Shown here: positions 6,618 to 15,477 of the stretch, piece by piece | Position numbering within the stretch: the stretch's first letter is position 1 | How the letters are laid out: each line of letters opens with the position of its first letter | Source of the DNA: JADLGJ01 sp031423615 | GTDB lineage: Bacteria; Omnitrophota; Gorgyraeia; Zapsychrales; JANLHA01 | Assembly: GCA_031423615.1 (NCBI GenBank) | Contig: JANPFV010000077.1 | Span: 1-28,645, forward strand | Length of the DNA: 28,645 nt | Direction of reading: 5' to 3' | Made by a program: the position numbers and the translations under genes | Notes under the pieces: generated by a model | Told to the model about the DNA's origin: nothing | The model's database searches: none | Seen by the model: only the letters and a program-made list of their open reading frames with translations

Positions 6618-9093
6618 CCAAAAAAAGAACATTCTGATTTTTGTTTTCATTTGGTTTCTGGCCTGCAGTCTGGGAATTTATTTGCGTCTTTATACTCTGC
6701 GCAACAATGTTCCCCATGATGTAGAAGAGCAAGCCACATTCCGCGTCGTCCAAAATCTTCGCAAAACCGTCAATGAACAGATTGAAAAATCTTATCCCAC
6801 TCTTTCTCTCGTCGAAAAACAACGGGTCGCCAAAGATCAGTTCAATAAAACTTTGCATAATGAAAAGCAGAAAGTCAGAGAGGCCATCGATAAAGCGGCC
6901 AAACAAATCAGCCAAAATATTCCCCATGATCAGAACCCGGTTTATCTTTTAGCATCCGATTCTTACTATTATTACAATCTCACCGAAAACATTATCACCA
7001 CCGGGAAAATCAGCGATAAAACCCAAGGCAGTAAATATTTTAACCGTCTCATGAATGCGCCCCACGGATTCTGGGAGCCGCTGAGACTTTATCCCTATAT
7101 CGGTTATGCCGTCTATAAAATTGTTTCTGTTTTTAATCCCGGAATAAGACTCATGGAGGCTGTCAGCTATACGCCGCTTTTTCTCACCGTTTTTATTGTC
7201 CTGTTTTTTTTATTAGGCTGCCGGATTCTGGGGTGCAGCGCCGGCGCTTCTTTTCTGGGCGCAATTTACTTGCTGTGTGCACCTATTTTTCTTCGTCGCA
7301 GTATGTTCGGATGGTATGACGACGATCCTCCCAATATTTTCTTTTTATTTGCCATCCTGACCGTCTTTTTTTATGGATTAAAAAATCTGCACCGGCGAAA
7401 AATTTTCATCACCTGTGGCGTGGTCTGCGCCGTTCTCTTTACACTTTATGCGCTTTTTTGGCAAGGCTGGGTTTTTCTGGCCAGCATTGTCGGTGGCAGC
7501 GCTTTTTTCATTTTGCTTTACAACCACTTTATACTTAGAAAACAAAAACTGACCTCAACTCTCTTTCTTTATTCATCTCTCATCTTCGCCGGCCTGTTTT
7601 TGGGTGTGGGGCTGGTTTTCGGTCCTAAAGAAATATTTACTTTATTTAAGGAAGGGTGGGTGGCTTTACAAGATTTTATCGATCCGCAACTCTCACTGTG
7701 GCCGGACCTTTACATTGCCGTCGGAGAATTGCTCGCCCCTACAACGGAGCAATGGTTTCAGATGATGGGCGGGATATTTTTTATCGCTGGCGCCTCATGC
7801 GGTTTGTTGTTTCGTTGTTTTCAGCTCTTTAAAAAACCCGACGATCCGCAAAACTTTTCAACTCTCCTGCTGGTCCCTTTCGCTCTGATCGGGACCAAGC
7901 TTTCCTTTGGGGCGCAGCGCTTTGAAACCCTTTGTCTCATCCCTTTCGCTTTTGCCTTTCCCATCGGCCTGCAAAGTTTGTGGCACATTTATAAAAAATT
8001 TAAAATCCCCCGCATGGCACAGTATCTGATTTTGATTTTACTTTTTGTCGCTCTGACCATTATTCCTTTGCGGACCGCTCAATCTATGACTCCGGAATTA
8101 TTGAACAAAATTTTTAATTCCACGTGGGACACCGCATTGAGCAAGGTTGAAAAAAAAACGCCTTCCGACAGCATTATCAATACCTGGTGGCCACCGGGGC
8201 ATTTCATCAAGGCCATGGCCCATCGCCGCGTCACTTTCGACGGAGCGACGATCAACAAACCGCAAAGCTATTGGATCGCAACCGCCCTCTTGGCCACCGA
8301 TGAACGTGAGGCGGCCGGCATTTTCCGCATGCTCAACATAAGCGGAAATGACGCAACTGATTATTTGCTCAACCAAGGTTTTGCTTTGTCCCAAGCTGTT
8401 CTCATCATCAAAAGCATCATGGCTTTAGACGAGCCGCAATCCCGTCGGGCGTTGGCGCAAATTCTAAAAAAGGACCAGATGGATCATCTTCTTTCCCTGA
8501 CTCATGGTAAAGCCCCGCCTTCCTACGTTCTCCTCTACAACGACATGGCGGAGGAGAGCTTGCAGTTTAGTTTTGTGGCGAATTGGAATTTCAATAAAGT
8601 TGAGAAAATTAACAAAAATCCCGACCTCCTCAAAGCCGTGCCCAAGCACGGCTCAAAACAATTTATACCTTTTCTGTGGAAAATAGCAGGAGGGCCGCCC
8701 AAATATACGCCCGTCTTATTACCCGTCGCAGAAAAAGGGACAGCCATTATTTTTGAAAATAATATTCTCATTGACCGTGAGGCGATGACCTGCACTATCA
8801 ATTCCGCAAAGTATGGCCGAGGAATCCCGCAAAGCATCCTTTATGAAGTCAATGGAGAATTTTTAGAAAAGAAACTTCCCAATGCTACTCTTCCCTTTAC
8901 GGTTCTCTTGATCAATGACCGTACAGGACCGGTCTGCATGCTGGCTGAACCTTCTCTAGCGAATTCGCTTTTGCTGAGGCTTTATCATTACGGAGGGAAT
9001 GGTCTCAATATTTTTAAACCTCTCGTTGACGAACGAGACGCCACACAACGCACCAAAATCCTTGTTTATAAAATCGACTGGACCAAACTTTAA
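6610..9093 (+). CDS. STT3/PglB-type oligosaccharyltransferase
   Basis: This 827-residue polytopic membrane protein should transfer a lipid-linked glycan to asparagine on exported proteins. Family motifs are in order: D117 in SDSYYYYNLTENI (first acidic metal site), D237-D239 in GWYDDDPPNI (second acidic motif), E373 in VGELLAPT (external-loop glutamate), R437 in GAQRFET, and the WW motif at 526-527. The hydrophobic helices end near 488 and a periplasmic C-terminal domain follows. Two features are odd. The acceptor-recognition motif reads WWPPG rather than WWDYG. The first external loop, residues 33-110, carries an extra charged helical stretch compared with PglB. The start overlaps the protease stop by 8 bases, and the 3' end overlaps the convergent TPR gene by 4 bases. 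Confidence 0.85.
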   Translation: MTDQKKNILIFVFIWFLACSLGIYLRLYTLRNNVPHDVEEQATFRVVQNLRKTVNEQIEKSYPTLSLVEKQRVAKDQFNKTLHNEKQKVREAIDKAAKQISQNIPHDQNPVYLLASDSYYYYNLTENIITTGKISDKTQGSKYFNRLMNAPHGFWEPLRLYPYIGYAVYKIVSVFNPGIRLMEAVSYTPLFLTVFIVLFFLLGCRILGCSAGASFLGAIYLLCAPIFLRRSMFGWYDDDPPNIFFLFAILTVFFYGLKNLHRRKIFITCGVVCAVLFTLYALFWQGWVFLASIVGGSAFFILLYNHFILRKQKLTSTLFLYSSLIFAGLFLGVGLVFGPKEIFTLFKEGWVALQDFIDPQLSLWPDLYIAVGELLAPTTEQWFQMMGGIFFIAGASCGLLFRCFQLFKKPDDPQNFSTLLLVPFALIGTKLSFGAQRFETLCLIPFAFAFPIGLQSLWHIYKKFKIPRMAQYLILILLFVALTIIPLRTAQSMTPELLNKIFNSTWDTALSKVEKKTPSDSIINTWWPPGHFIKAMAHRRVTFDGATINKPQSYWIATALLATDEREAAGIFRMLNISGNDATDYLLNQGFALSQAVLIIKSIMALDEPQSRRALAQILKKDQMDHLLSLTHGKAPPSYVLLYNDMAEESLQFSFVANWNFNKVEKINKNPDLLKAVPKHGSKQFIPFLWKIAGGPPKYTPVLLPVAEKGTAIIFENNILIDREAMTCTINSAKYGRGIPQSILYEVNGEFLEKKLPNATLPFTVLLINDRTGPVCMLAEPSLANSLLLRLYHYGGNGLNIFKPLVDERDATQRTKILVYKIDWTKL
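9021..9038. terminator. Hairpin near the convergent gene ends
   Basis: TCTCGTT, GACG, AACGAGA form a perfect 7-bp stem with a four-base loop inside the 3' end of the oligosaccharyltransferase gene, about 50-70 bases past the TPR gene stop on the minus strand. On that strand it is followed by GGTTTAAAAATA, only a weak T-tract. The two convergent genes overlap, so a terminator for the long minus-strand unit would have to sit here or further in. Confidence 0.3.
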
Positions 9094-10088
9094 AATTTTG
9101 ACTGAACCGCTTGAGTTTGGGTCGTAACCGTTCCTCTACCGCGTGCCTTTCCGGTGTTGCCACGCATACGTTTGACGCGCTCCTGTCGTTCTTTAAGTGT
9201 TAAAGGTTTGTAGTCTTCCGGCCCATAATACCCGTCGTCAACCGGCTCATCAGCTGTTTTCGGGATTTGACGGGAATTTGTTTCCGCCGTGGGAAGACGG
9301 GCCTTGAGTTGGATCCGGATTTTGCCCGGGGAAAGAGCATTAGGGTCAGGTGACAAAACCGCAGGTTCCGGCTCATGCGTTTTTATAATCTGCGAAGGGC
9401 CGGCCGGTTCAACCGCGGTCCGTTGGGGCACAAACGCCGACGGCGCAGATTGACCGCTCGAACGCAGCATTTTTTCGAGCTGGCTGGCCAAAGTCTCCTC
9501 TCTCATCCCTCGCAGGGTCGTAATAATGTCTAATGCTTTCGCTTGTTCATTATTACGCGCGTAAGCCATACCCAACCCAAAATAAATTTTGGGATTGGGA
9601 ACTTTCTCTAAAATTTCAGTGAAATACTTAATCGCTAACCCCGGTTGCTCTTTTCCATAAAGGTAAACATACGCCAGCGTCACTTTTGCCGCTCCCGCGT
9701 TAGGGTCGATGGACAAAGCTTTAAGACATGCGGATTCGGCCCAATCATGTTTTTGATTTTGAAAATAGGCCCGGCACATGTTGGCATAATGTTCCGCATT
9801 TTGCGGTTCGAGATCAGCGGCTTGCTGGAGAAGCCAGATAATATCATCAATATTGCCATTTTGATCCATGTAGGTCAAAGCTAAAGCGCTATAAGGGGAA
9901 ACGAAATCCGGATCTTTTTCTATGGCCCTTTCATAAAAATCAATGGCTTGCGTCTTATTCCCCTGATTTGCGGCTACCTGCCCCCTGTCAAAGAGTTCAC
10001 TCGCGGTTTCCTCAGCTAAGACGAGCTTAGTAAAAAACAAAAAAATAATTCCCAGGAGAAGGGAAAGATTAAATATTTTTCTTATCAT
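9090..10088 (-). CDS. Exported TPR-repeat protein
   Basis: This 332-residue protein has a signal peptide (hydrophobic core 4-24, LVLAEE) followed by about four to five tetratricopeptide repeats between residues 28 and 195, then a proline-rich, low-complexity tail with a basic C-terminus. TPR proteins in pilus and secretion clusters often act as assembly or secretin-pilotin factors (PilF/PilW type). Such a role here is inferred only from its place as the last gene after the PilO-like gene, whose stop it overlaps by one base (TAATG). There is no lipobox, so it is probably soluble in the periplasm. Its last bases overlap the convergent oligosaccharyltransferase gene. Confidence 0.85.
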   Translation of the reverse strand: MIRKIFNLSLLLGIIFLFFTKLVLAEETASELFDRGQVAANQGNKTQAIDFYERAIEKDPDFVSPYSALALTYMDQNGNIDDIIWLLQQAADLEPQNAEHYANMCRAYFQNQKHDWAESACLKALSIDPNAGAAKVTLAYVYLYGKEQPGLAIKYFTEILEKVPNPKIYFGLGMAYARNNEQAKALDIITTLRGMREETLASQLEKMLRSSGQSAPSAFVPQRTAVEPAGPSQIIKTHEPEPAVLSPDPNALSPGKIRIQLKARLPTAETNSRQIPKTADEPVDDGYYGPEDYKPLTLKERQERVKRMRGNTGKARGRGTVTTQTQAVQSKF

Positions 10089-11362
10089 TACTTTTTGTCC
10101 AGCATTCTTTCGAAAAGGTTTGGCTTAAGTTCGTCTTCAGTCTTGTGTTCATCATGATTAAAAGCTTTATCCTTTACTTTCTTATTTACAGCTTTGGGTT
10201 TTTCTTCCTTTATTTTGGGTTTGATCCCCCAAAAATCATTCCATAGTTCTTCAACGCTTTTTTTTACTTTTAAACGCTCTCCCGTTGAAACGTCATTAAG
10301 CGGCGTGGTTTTTTTAGCTTGAATGTTAGGTTGATTTTTTGCTGTATCCTGTTTTTTCATCGGATCACTGGGGCTTCCGGCACCTTTTGTTTCACCCGGG
10401 CCTTGTCCTTCGCCTGCCGTCGCGCCACTTTCTCCTGCATTTGGACCGTTCCCGCCCCCACCTCCACTTCCCGCGGGGCCACTTTCTTGAGCGGCACCGC
10501 TCCCAACTGCACCTCCATTTCCAGATGAGCTTTGGGGGCCATTGTCTGGAGCTACACTTCCCTCGCCTGTTCTCCCATTTCCAAATGAACCTTGGGGGCT
10601 ATTTTTTTGAGCGGAACTCCCCCCATTTAGTCCCCCCTCCTTTGCTCCCTTGCTCCCAGATGGTGCAGCCAGCCCATCCGCGCTGGGCACACCCGTCGAT
10701 AAATTCCCCGACCCTCCTGTAGAATTTATTGTCGGCGCGCCCTCACTTCCCGTTGTAGAAGCGGTCATCATATCCGCCGCGCCCACCGCGACAGCTTCGC
10801 CCTCCGTCGACTTGGTGTCGATGATCAATTTAGAAATTCTCATGATCACCGTCACTTCGTCCGCGCTGGATTTCTTGCCGACAATATTTATTTTTGCGAC
10901 CTTTAAAAGATTAGAGGTCGTATCAATTTTATGGATCAGTTTGATAATATTCTCAAACTTGCCGCTGCATTCTATATTGGCAAAATACTGCGTATAACCC
11001 TTTTTATGGAGAATATCTCCCGGGCTTATCTTACCGGGATTGACATCGACGTCTCTGGCAAAATTTTCCACCGTTCCTAAGAAAGCCGAAAAAACCTGAT
11101 CGTCGGTTTTGGCTTCGTCCGGTTTATAAATTTGATAAATTTCGTTTTCTTTAAGAATTTTGTCCTTATACGCCAAATAGCGGACATCCCGTTTAATATC
11201 GTCTTTCGTTTGTTCAATATCTTTTTTGATCGCGGCCAACTTGAAACTCACCGGTTGAAAAAATAAAAAATCAAACACTGCGGCAAGAATGAAACCCAGC
11301 GTGACATACAGGATCATTTTTTCTTGCGCCGAGAGTTTTGAATAGAAATCTTTTAAGGCCAT
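10088..11362 (-). CDS. PilO/GspM-like platform protein with Gly/Ser-rich insert
   Basis: This encodes 424 residues. A short cytoplasmic start and one membrane helix (about 16-36) lead to a coiled-coil stretch (40-75) and a ferredoxin-like PilO/GspM-type periplasmic domain (about 85-183). A Gly/Ser/Ala-rich low-complexity region follows (about 185-335), including three tandem 20-residue units at 251-310. The tail (340-424) is strongly charged and contains a WNDFWGIKPK segment. PilO and GspM bind the PilN/GspL partner in the inner-membrane platform, and the gene directly follows the PilM-PilN fusion, spaced by 9 bases. A ribosome site AAGGGA precedes the ATG. The long disordered region and tail are not part of the usual family, whose members are about 160-210 residues. 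Confidence 0.8.
   Translation of the reverse strand: MALKDFYSKLSAQEKMILYVTLGFILAAVFDFLFFQPVSFKLAAIKKDIEQTKDDIKRDVRYLAYKDKILKENEIYQIYKPDEAKTDDQVFSAFLGTVENFARDVDVNPGKISPGDILHKKGYTQYFANIECSGKFENIIKLIHKIDTTSNLLKVAKINIVGKKSSADEVTVIMRISKLIIDTKSTEGEAVAVGAADMMTASTTGSEGAPTINSTGGSGNLSTGVPSADGLAAPSGSKGAKEGGLNGGSSAQKNSPQGSFGNGRTGEGSVAPDNGPQSSSGNGGAVGSGAAQESGPAGSGGGGGNGPNAGESGATAGEGQGPGETKGAGSPSDPMKKQDTAKNQPNIQAKKTTPLNDVSTGERLKVKKSVEELWNDFWGIKPKIKEEKPKAVNKKVKDKAFNHDEHKTEDELKPNLFERMLDKK
10433..10612 (-). repeat. Three degenerate 60-bp tandem repeats in the PilO-like gene
   Basis: Residues 251-270, 271-290 and 291-310 align as 20-residue units of the form A(Q/P)xxxPQxSxGNGxxxGxxx. The units keep the reading frame and differ at many bases. 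They lie within the disordered linker of the PilO-like protein. Confidence 0.6.
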
Positions 11363-11371
11363 AAATTCCCT

Positions 11372-12952
11372 TTAACTTTTTGCCTTTGCCTCAGGTTTAC
11401 CTTTGGACGATTTTTCCTCTTTCTTTTTTTCCTTACCCGCCTTCTTATCGCCTTTCTCACTTTTTGTGCCTTTTTCGTCTGTCTCTCCCGAATCTTCATT
11501 CTCTTCATCTGGCGCACTGGCGAGACGAAAACTGATGGCAAAAGCCGCGACTTCCTTACCGCGCTCCTGTTTACTGGCCGTGGATTTTATTTTCACATTC
11601 TTGAATAAAGGCGAACCGACCAGCGCGGTATTCAAGTCAAAAACCCGGGCCATAGATTCTGACGTCCCTTCAATGCTAAGAGAACCATTGTCTTCGAGAG
11701 TGATGCTTTGCAAATACATTTCATCGGGAATCAACCGGTATAAAGTCTCGATGATATCCAGAGAAACCAAGCGCTCACTCGTATAGTCCTTGATGATCTG
11801 GGTTTTTTGCGCGACGAAATCCAGCGCGGCGACATCCTTTTTCTTGACAAGATATTCGCCTTTCAATTTTTCCAAATAAATCCCGCGAAAATAAATCTTA
11901 CTAAACGCGGTCGCGCAAACAATAACCAACAGCACCAGGCCGTAAATTCCGGTGAGAATGATCTGCTTGCCTTTTTCTTCAATGGCGCGCTGGGTACGAA
12001 TTTCATCCGGAGTCAAATCCAGGCGCAAGGAATCGAGCATGGTTCCCGCCGCTATGACGTTCAAAAAAGAATCGTCATTGTATTCAGAAACCAATTTGAG
12101 CATGACGGGTTGAGCACCGACGACATAGTCAAGATAGGGTTTAACATTGACGGTGGTTTTTAATTTGTCCTGTAAAAGAGGCTGCAGTTCCTGCAATTTC
12201 CCGTCGTCGCAGGTCAAAAGATATTGGGCCGGCGGCTGGCCGATATCTTCACTCTGATAGACTTCCACTGACTTCATCAGCTCGGCCAACAATTTTTCCT
12301 GGGCCGGCTGGCCTTCTTTGATCAAATGATCCATGCCGACGGGAATACTGCGGCTGGTCACAATGGTTTTGTTCCATTGGATAATAAAATCCGTCGTGTC
12401 GTGCGCAATATCGATGATGCCGACAGGCTTATCGTCCTCCTTTATTTTTAAAACCTGAGCATAAAAAAGGGCCGCAGCTTCAGGCGCAAAAACAACCTTT
12501 TCAACCCGGATGCCGGCCTGCGTCATGAAACTGAGTTGTTTAAGAATATGGTCACGATTGACGATCACCAGAAGGACCTTGGTATAATTGCGCTGAAAAA
12601 CACCGATCGTAATATAGCCAATCAAAATTTCTTCACGGGAATAAGGCGTGTGCCGTCCGGCTTGCAGGTCGATAATCGACTTGATTTCGACAGGATCAAC
12701 GGAGGGAACTTCGATGTTCTTAGTTGTAACGGAGCTCGCTCCCAAAGCGCAGATGGCTGTAGGTTTACTAAGCCCCAGTTCGGTCAAGAGCAAACGAGCG
12801 ATTTTGGGCAAATCCTCCCGCGCGACTCCGGCGACTTTCTTTTTGACAACGCCGATGACCTTTTTTTCCGTCGGGGTCACTTTCAAATGCGCGATTTTAA
12901 GACACTCGTCGACAAAAGAAACGCCGATATGCTCTTTTTCTTTACTAAACAT
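11372..12952 (-). CDS. PilM-PilN fusion (GspL-like platform protein)
   Basis: This encodes 526 residues. Residues 1-300 form a PilM-type actin-like cytoplasmic domain with a nucleotide-site segment DIAHDTTDF near 161-169 and the following SIPVG loop. From LRLDLTPDEIR (about 309) the protein becomes PilN: a single membrane helix at 331-350, a coiled coil, and the PilN periplasmic domain to about 480 (SITLEDNGSLSIEGTS region). The tail, 490-526, is very rich in Lys and Glu. PilM links the motor to PilN in type IV pili; GspL does both jobs in type II secretion, so the fusion gives a GspL-like arrangement. The gene lies 11 bases after gspK and has no clear Shine-Dalgarno, suggesting coupling. Confidence 0.85.
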   Translation of the reverse strand: MFSKEKEHIGVSFVDECLKIAHLKVTPTEKKVIGVVKKKVAGVAREDLPKIARLLLTELGLSKPTAICALGASSVTTKNIEVPSVDPVEIKSIIDLQAGRHTPYSREEILIGYITIGVFQRNYTKVLLVIVNRDHILKQLSFMTQAGIRVEKVVFAPEAAALFYAQVLKIKEDDKPVGIIDIAHDTTDFIIQWNKTIVTSRSIPVGMDHLIKEGQPAQEKLLAELMKSVEVYQSEDIGQPPAQYLLTCDDGKLQELQPLLQDKLKTTVNVKPYLDYVVGAQPVMLKLVSEYNDDSFLNVIAAGTMLDSLRLDLTPDEIRTQRAIEEKGKQIILTGIYGLVLLVIVCATAFSKIYFRGIYLEKLKGEYLVKKKDVAALDFVAQKTQIIKDYTSERLVSLDIIETLYRLIPDEMYLQSITLEDNGSLSIEGTSESMARVFDLNTALVGSPLFKNVKIKSTASKQERGKEVAAFAISFRLASAPDEENEDSGETDEKGTKSEKGDKKAGKEKKKEEKSSKGKPEAKAKS

Positions 12953-12963
12953 AGGTCAAAATT

Positions 12964-13968
12964 TTAATGTTCACGCCAGTAAATAATTTTATCATCATTT
13001 GCGTCAAATACACAGGTAATGCTTGTGTTTTCTTTGCGGGAAACGAGCTGGGCCCGGCTTTCGACGCGAAAAAGAAATGCCCGGTCAACGAAGGAAATCT
13101 TTTCAGCCACCGTCTGAAAAGCTTCCCTTTCTTCACTTTTCATGGCGAAGGCTTGCACGATTTTTCCGATAAGCATATTACGATCGCGAAAAAAGAAATC
13201 ATCGGCCGTCCCCTCTTTTCCATCAGCGCCCCGGCGGATCGCTTCTACCATTTTGGCTTGTTCTTCCGTAAATCCCAATGCGGTTAAAACCTGCCAAGAA
13301 ACCGTGTTCATATTAATCCCCTGATCACCATAAATCGTCACATAATCAATGAGCGATCCATAAATTTTCTGGGACATACCGGCAACAAGCCGCACTTCAT
13401 CTAAAGTTTCATATTTTCCCTTTTTCTGCGGATAAGGGAATTGCAAACTTTCATAAAAATTGTCCGAACTGAAACCTTTGATTTCACTTTCGCCATATTC
13501 CCGCCAGTCAAAAATAGCGCTGGCCAGATGATCCGCCTCATCCTCCGAAGCACCGAGGAGAAGCAAAAGTTTTTGGATAGCCGGGCGGTCGGCAAAATTG
13601 ATATTTAACCTGCGGCCTTCGTCGGTCACACCGTAAATCTGTTTCCCGTCAGCCTGATAAAAAACCGCTGCCCCCGCCGGCCCAAAAGACAGATCGCCTA
13701 AACCGGCATTATGATAAAGAGTCAGAGAACGCTCCAGTAGATTATCGTTTTTATTTTTAAAACGTTCTTCTCTGATAATGGCCAGCGCCTTAAGAACTGC
13801 GCTTTGCGCAGCGTCGCGGACAAGATTGTGGCGCTCGGCCCGGGCCAAGAATGCAATTTTGTCCTGAGTCATGGCGCCAATCTGGACCGCAAAAACAGCC
13901 AGCAAGGTCAGCGCCCAGAGCACCATGATCAAAACACTGCCGCGCATTTTTTCTGCCCGGTTTTTCAT
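12964..13968 (-). CDS. gspK: Type II secretion minor pseudopilin GspK
   Basis: This 334-residue protein has the GspK hallmark N-terminus: a short basic leader, prepilin-type cleavage after G10, then the SVLIMVLWAL helix, which lacks the Glu-5 of other pseudopilins, as GspK does. The large periplasmic part contains the helix-hairpin-rich GspK domain (segments such as RRLNINFADR and ASAIFDWRE). GspK sits at the tip of the pseudopilus with GspI and GspJ. Its ATG overlaps the gspJ stop (ATGA). Confidence 0.88.
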   Translation of the reverse strand: MKNRAEKMRGSVLIMVLWALTLLAVFAVQIGAMTQDKIAFLARAERHNLVRDAAQSAVLKALAIIREERFKNKNDNLLERSLTLYHNAGLGDLSFGPAGAAVFYQADGKQIYGVTDEGRRLNINFADRPAIQKLLLLLGASEDEADHLASAIFDWREYGESEIKGFSSDNFYESLQFPYPQKKGKYETLDEVRLVAGMSQKIYGSLIDYVTIYGDQGINMNTVSWQVLTALGFTEEQAKMVEAIRRGADGKEGTADDFFFRDRNMLIGKIVQAFAMKSEEREAFQTVAEKISFVDRAFLFRVESRAQLVSRKENTSITCVFDANDDKIIYWREH

Positions 13969-14591
13969 ATTCGCCCCATCGGAATATTAATGATCCGTTT
14001 CAAATGCCGGATATTTCCGCCGACTTCCGTAAAATCGACATCAACTTGAACACTCACGGGAATTCTTTTGGATACAATCTTGCGTGGTTTTATTTCGTCT
14101 CCCTCAATAACAAAATAGGTAAAGCGCAGATTTTCAACCGGTGCGGCCAAGGCCCGGCCATCAAAAAATTTTTTTAGAGCCAGCGCTTGGCTATAATTTC
14201 TCTGCCGACGGTAAATGGTTTTCTTTCCTTTTTGCAAGAAATATTCCACAGCCCCTATCTGTTCAACCATCTGGTCTGGGTCCATTGCTTTTTTGTCGGC
14301 GGGCATCGTTACGATCGTGGGAATAAAAATTTGATTCGCTTTGCCCTCAAAGGGAATCAAGGAGTAGGCATAAACATTGTGCAAGTCAGAACTGATCTTT
14401 TCAAAGAAAATCGCCACATCCTCCTCGCTGGAATACCGACGGCTGTATTCCCACACCCGCAGACCATTGGCTATAGCATGATAAACGGCCAAGCCGGTCA
14501 CTGACAACAAAGAAGCGACCAGAAGCATTTCAATGAGAGTGAAAGCCCGACGAGAGAATTTCTTCTTACAGACGGTCTGACGAAGGGGCAT
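13965..14591 (-). CDS. gspJ: Type II secretion minor pseudopilin GspJ
   Basis: This 208-residue protein has a class III prepilin signal: a basic leader, then FTLIEMLLVASLL with Glu at +5. The residue before the cleavage point is Ala rather than the usual Gly. The rest of the sequence fits GspJ (an early conserved stretch around IFFEKISSDLHNVY and a long beta-rich domain). Its position between gspI and gspK supports the call. Its start overlaps gspI by 26 bases. Confidence 0.8.
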   Translation of the reverse strand: MPLRQTVCKKKFSRRAFTLIEMLLVASLLSVTGLAVYHAIANGLRVWEYSRRYSSEEDVAIFFEKISSDLHNVYAYSLIPFEGKANQIFIPTIVTMPADKKAMDPDQMVEQIGAVEYFLQKGKKTIYRRQRNYSQALALKKFFDGRALAAPVENLRFTYFVIEGDEIKPRKIVSKRIPVSVQVDVDFTEVGGNIRHLKRIINIPMGRI

Positions 14592-15021
14592 CGGCGGCGG
14601 GTCTGGCGTTTAAGTTGACTAAATAAATGTCTCGTTTAAGATTGATCGTGCGATTGTTGTCCGGCCAGGACAACAGGACAGTAACGGGAAGCAGGCCTAA
14701 AATATTATTTTCAAAAGTTCCGGGACCTATGGAAAATTGAAACGCCACCGTCCGTCGGTCTAAAACAACATCCACCACTTTACCGTTTTCTTCGGCTGCC
14801 AATTCTCCCGTGGCTTGGAATTGATTTTGCAACACAGCAATTTCATGCTCCAGCAAGCCGCTCGCATACAAGCGGCATGACAATTGCCTCTGATAGTCAA
14901 GCGAAACCAACAAGGTTTTATAAATACCGACGATGCCAATCGAAAGCACCGAAACCGTAACCATCAATTCTAAAAAGGTGTATCCTTTTTTCGCATTTAT
15001 CACGCTACCCTCTATTCCCAA
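14566..15021 (-). CDS. gspI: Type II secretion minor pseudopilin GspI
   Basis: This protein has 151 residues from the ATG at 15021, which overlaps the gspG stop. A GTG at 15003, preceded by GAGGG, would give a shorter seven-residue leader and could be the true start. The prepilin motif KKG|YTFLELMVTVS has Glu at +5. The length and the CRLYASGLLEHEIAVLQNQ-type stretch after the helix fit GspI. It should form the pseudopilus tip with J and K. Confidence 0.78.
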   Translation of the reverse strand: MGIEGSVINAKKGYTFLELMVTVSVLSIGIVGIYKTLLVSLDYQRQLSCRLYASGLLEHEIAVLQNQFQATGELAAEENGKVVDVVLDRRTVAFQFSIGPGTFENNILGLLPVTVLLSWPDNNRTINLKRDIYLVNLNARPAADAPSSDRL

Positions 15022-15458
15022 TTGACAATATCATCGTCGTCATTGTTAGCATCTTTTCCCTTAGAAGAAAGATCATAATCGCGGCGATGTTCGCCGGGAG
15101 ATTTGTAGACATAGGGATTTCCCCACGGATCGATAGGTTTCCTTTCCAAATAAGGGCCGTTCCAATTGTTGGGAACCGGACTGGTCTTGGTTTCCTTGAT
15201 CAAGGCGTCCAGACCCTGGGCCGTCGACGGAAAACTTCCGTTATCCAGTTCATAAAGCTTCAGTGCGGTCGAAATATGCGATTCGATATCGGTCCGGGCG
15301 ATAGCTTTCTTGGCTTGTTCGGACCGGCCCGACATGCGTGGAACCACCATCGCGGCCAAGGCGGTAATGATGATAACGACCAGCATGATTTCAATCAGCG
15401 TAAAACCGCCTCTTGTCAGTTTAAAAATTTTTTTTTGTGCTTTTAAACCGGTATTCAT
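15012..15458 (-). CDS. gspG: Type II secretion major pseudopilin GspG
   Basis: This protein has 148 residues. The ATG at 15458 is chosen over the one at 15464 because AGGAG lies 7 bases upstream of it but only 1 base from the other. The leader ends in RGG, followed by FTLIEIMLVV with Glu at +5. The family signature is clear: LYxLDNGxFPSTxQGLDALI in the middle, then PWGNPYVY and an Asp-rich C-terminal loop before NW, which is the calcium-binding region of GspG. It is the main subunit of the pseudopilus. It lies 19 bases downstream of the peptidase-like gene. Confidence 0.93.
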   Translation of the reverse strand: MNTGLKAQKKIFKLTRGGFTLIEIMLVVIIITALAAMVVPRMSGRSEQAKKAIARTDIESHISTALKLYELDNGSFPSTAQGLDALIKETKTSPVPNNWNGPYLERKPIDPWGNPYVYKSPGEHRRDYDLSSKGKDANNDDDDIVNWE

Positions 15459-15477
15459 GGTCATTCTCCTATCCTGA

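Noticed and set aside
15003..15021. Choice of start codon for GspI
   Set aside because: A GTG at 15003 with GAGGG upstream is plausible and gives a normal short leader, but the ATG at 15021 cannot be excluded, so the longer form is kept in the feature list with a note.
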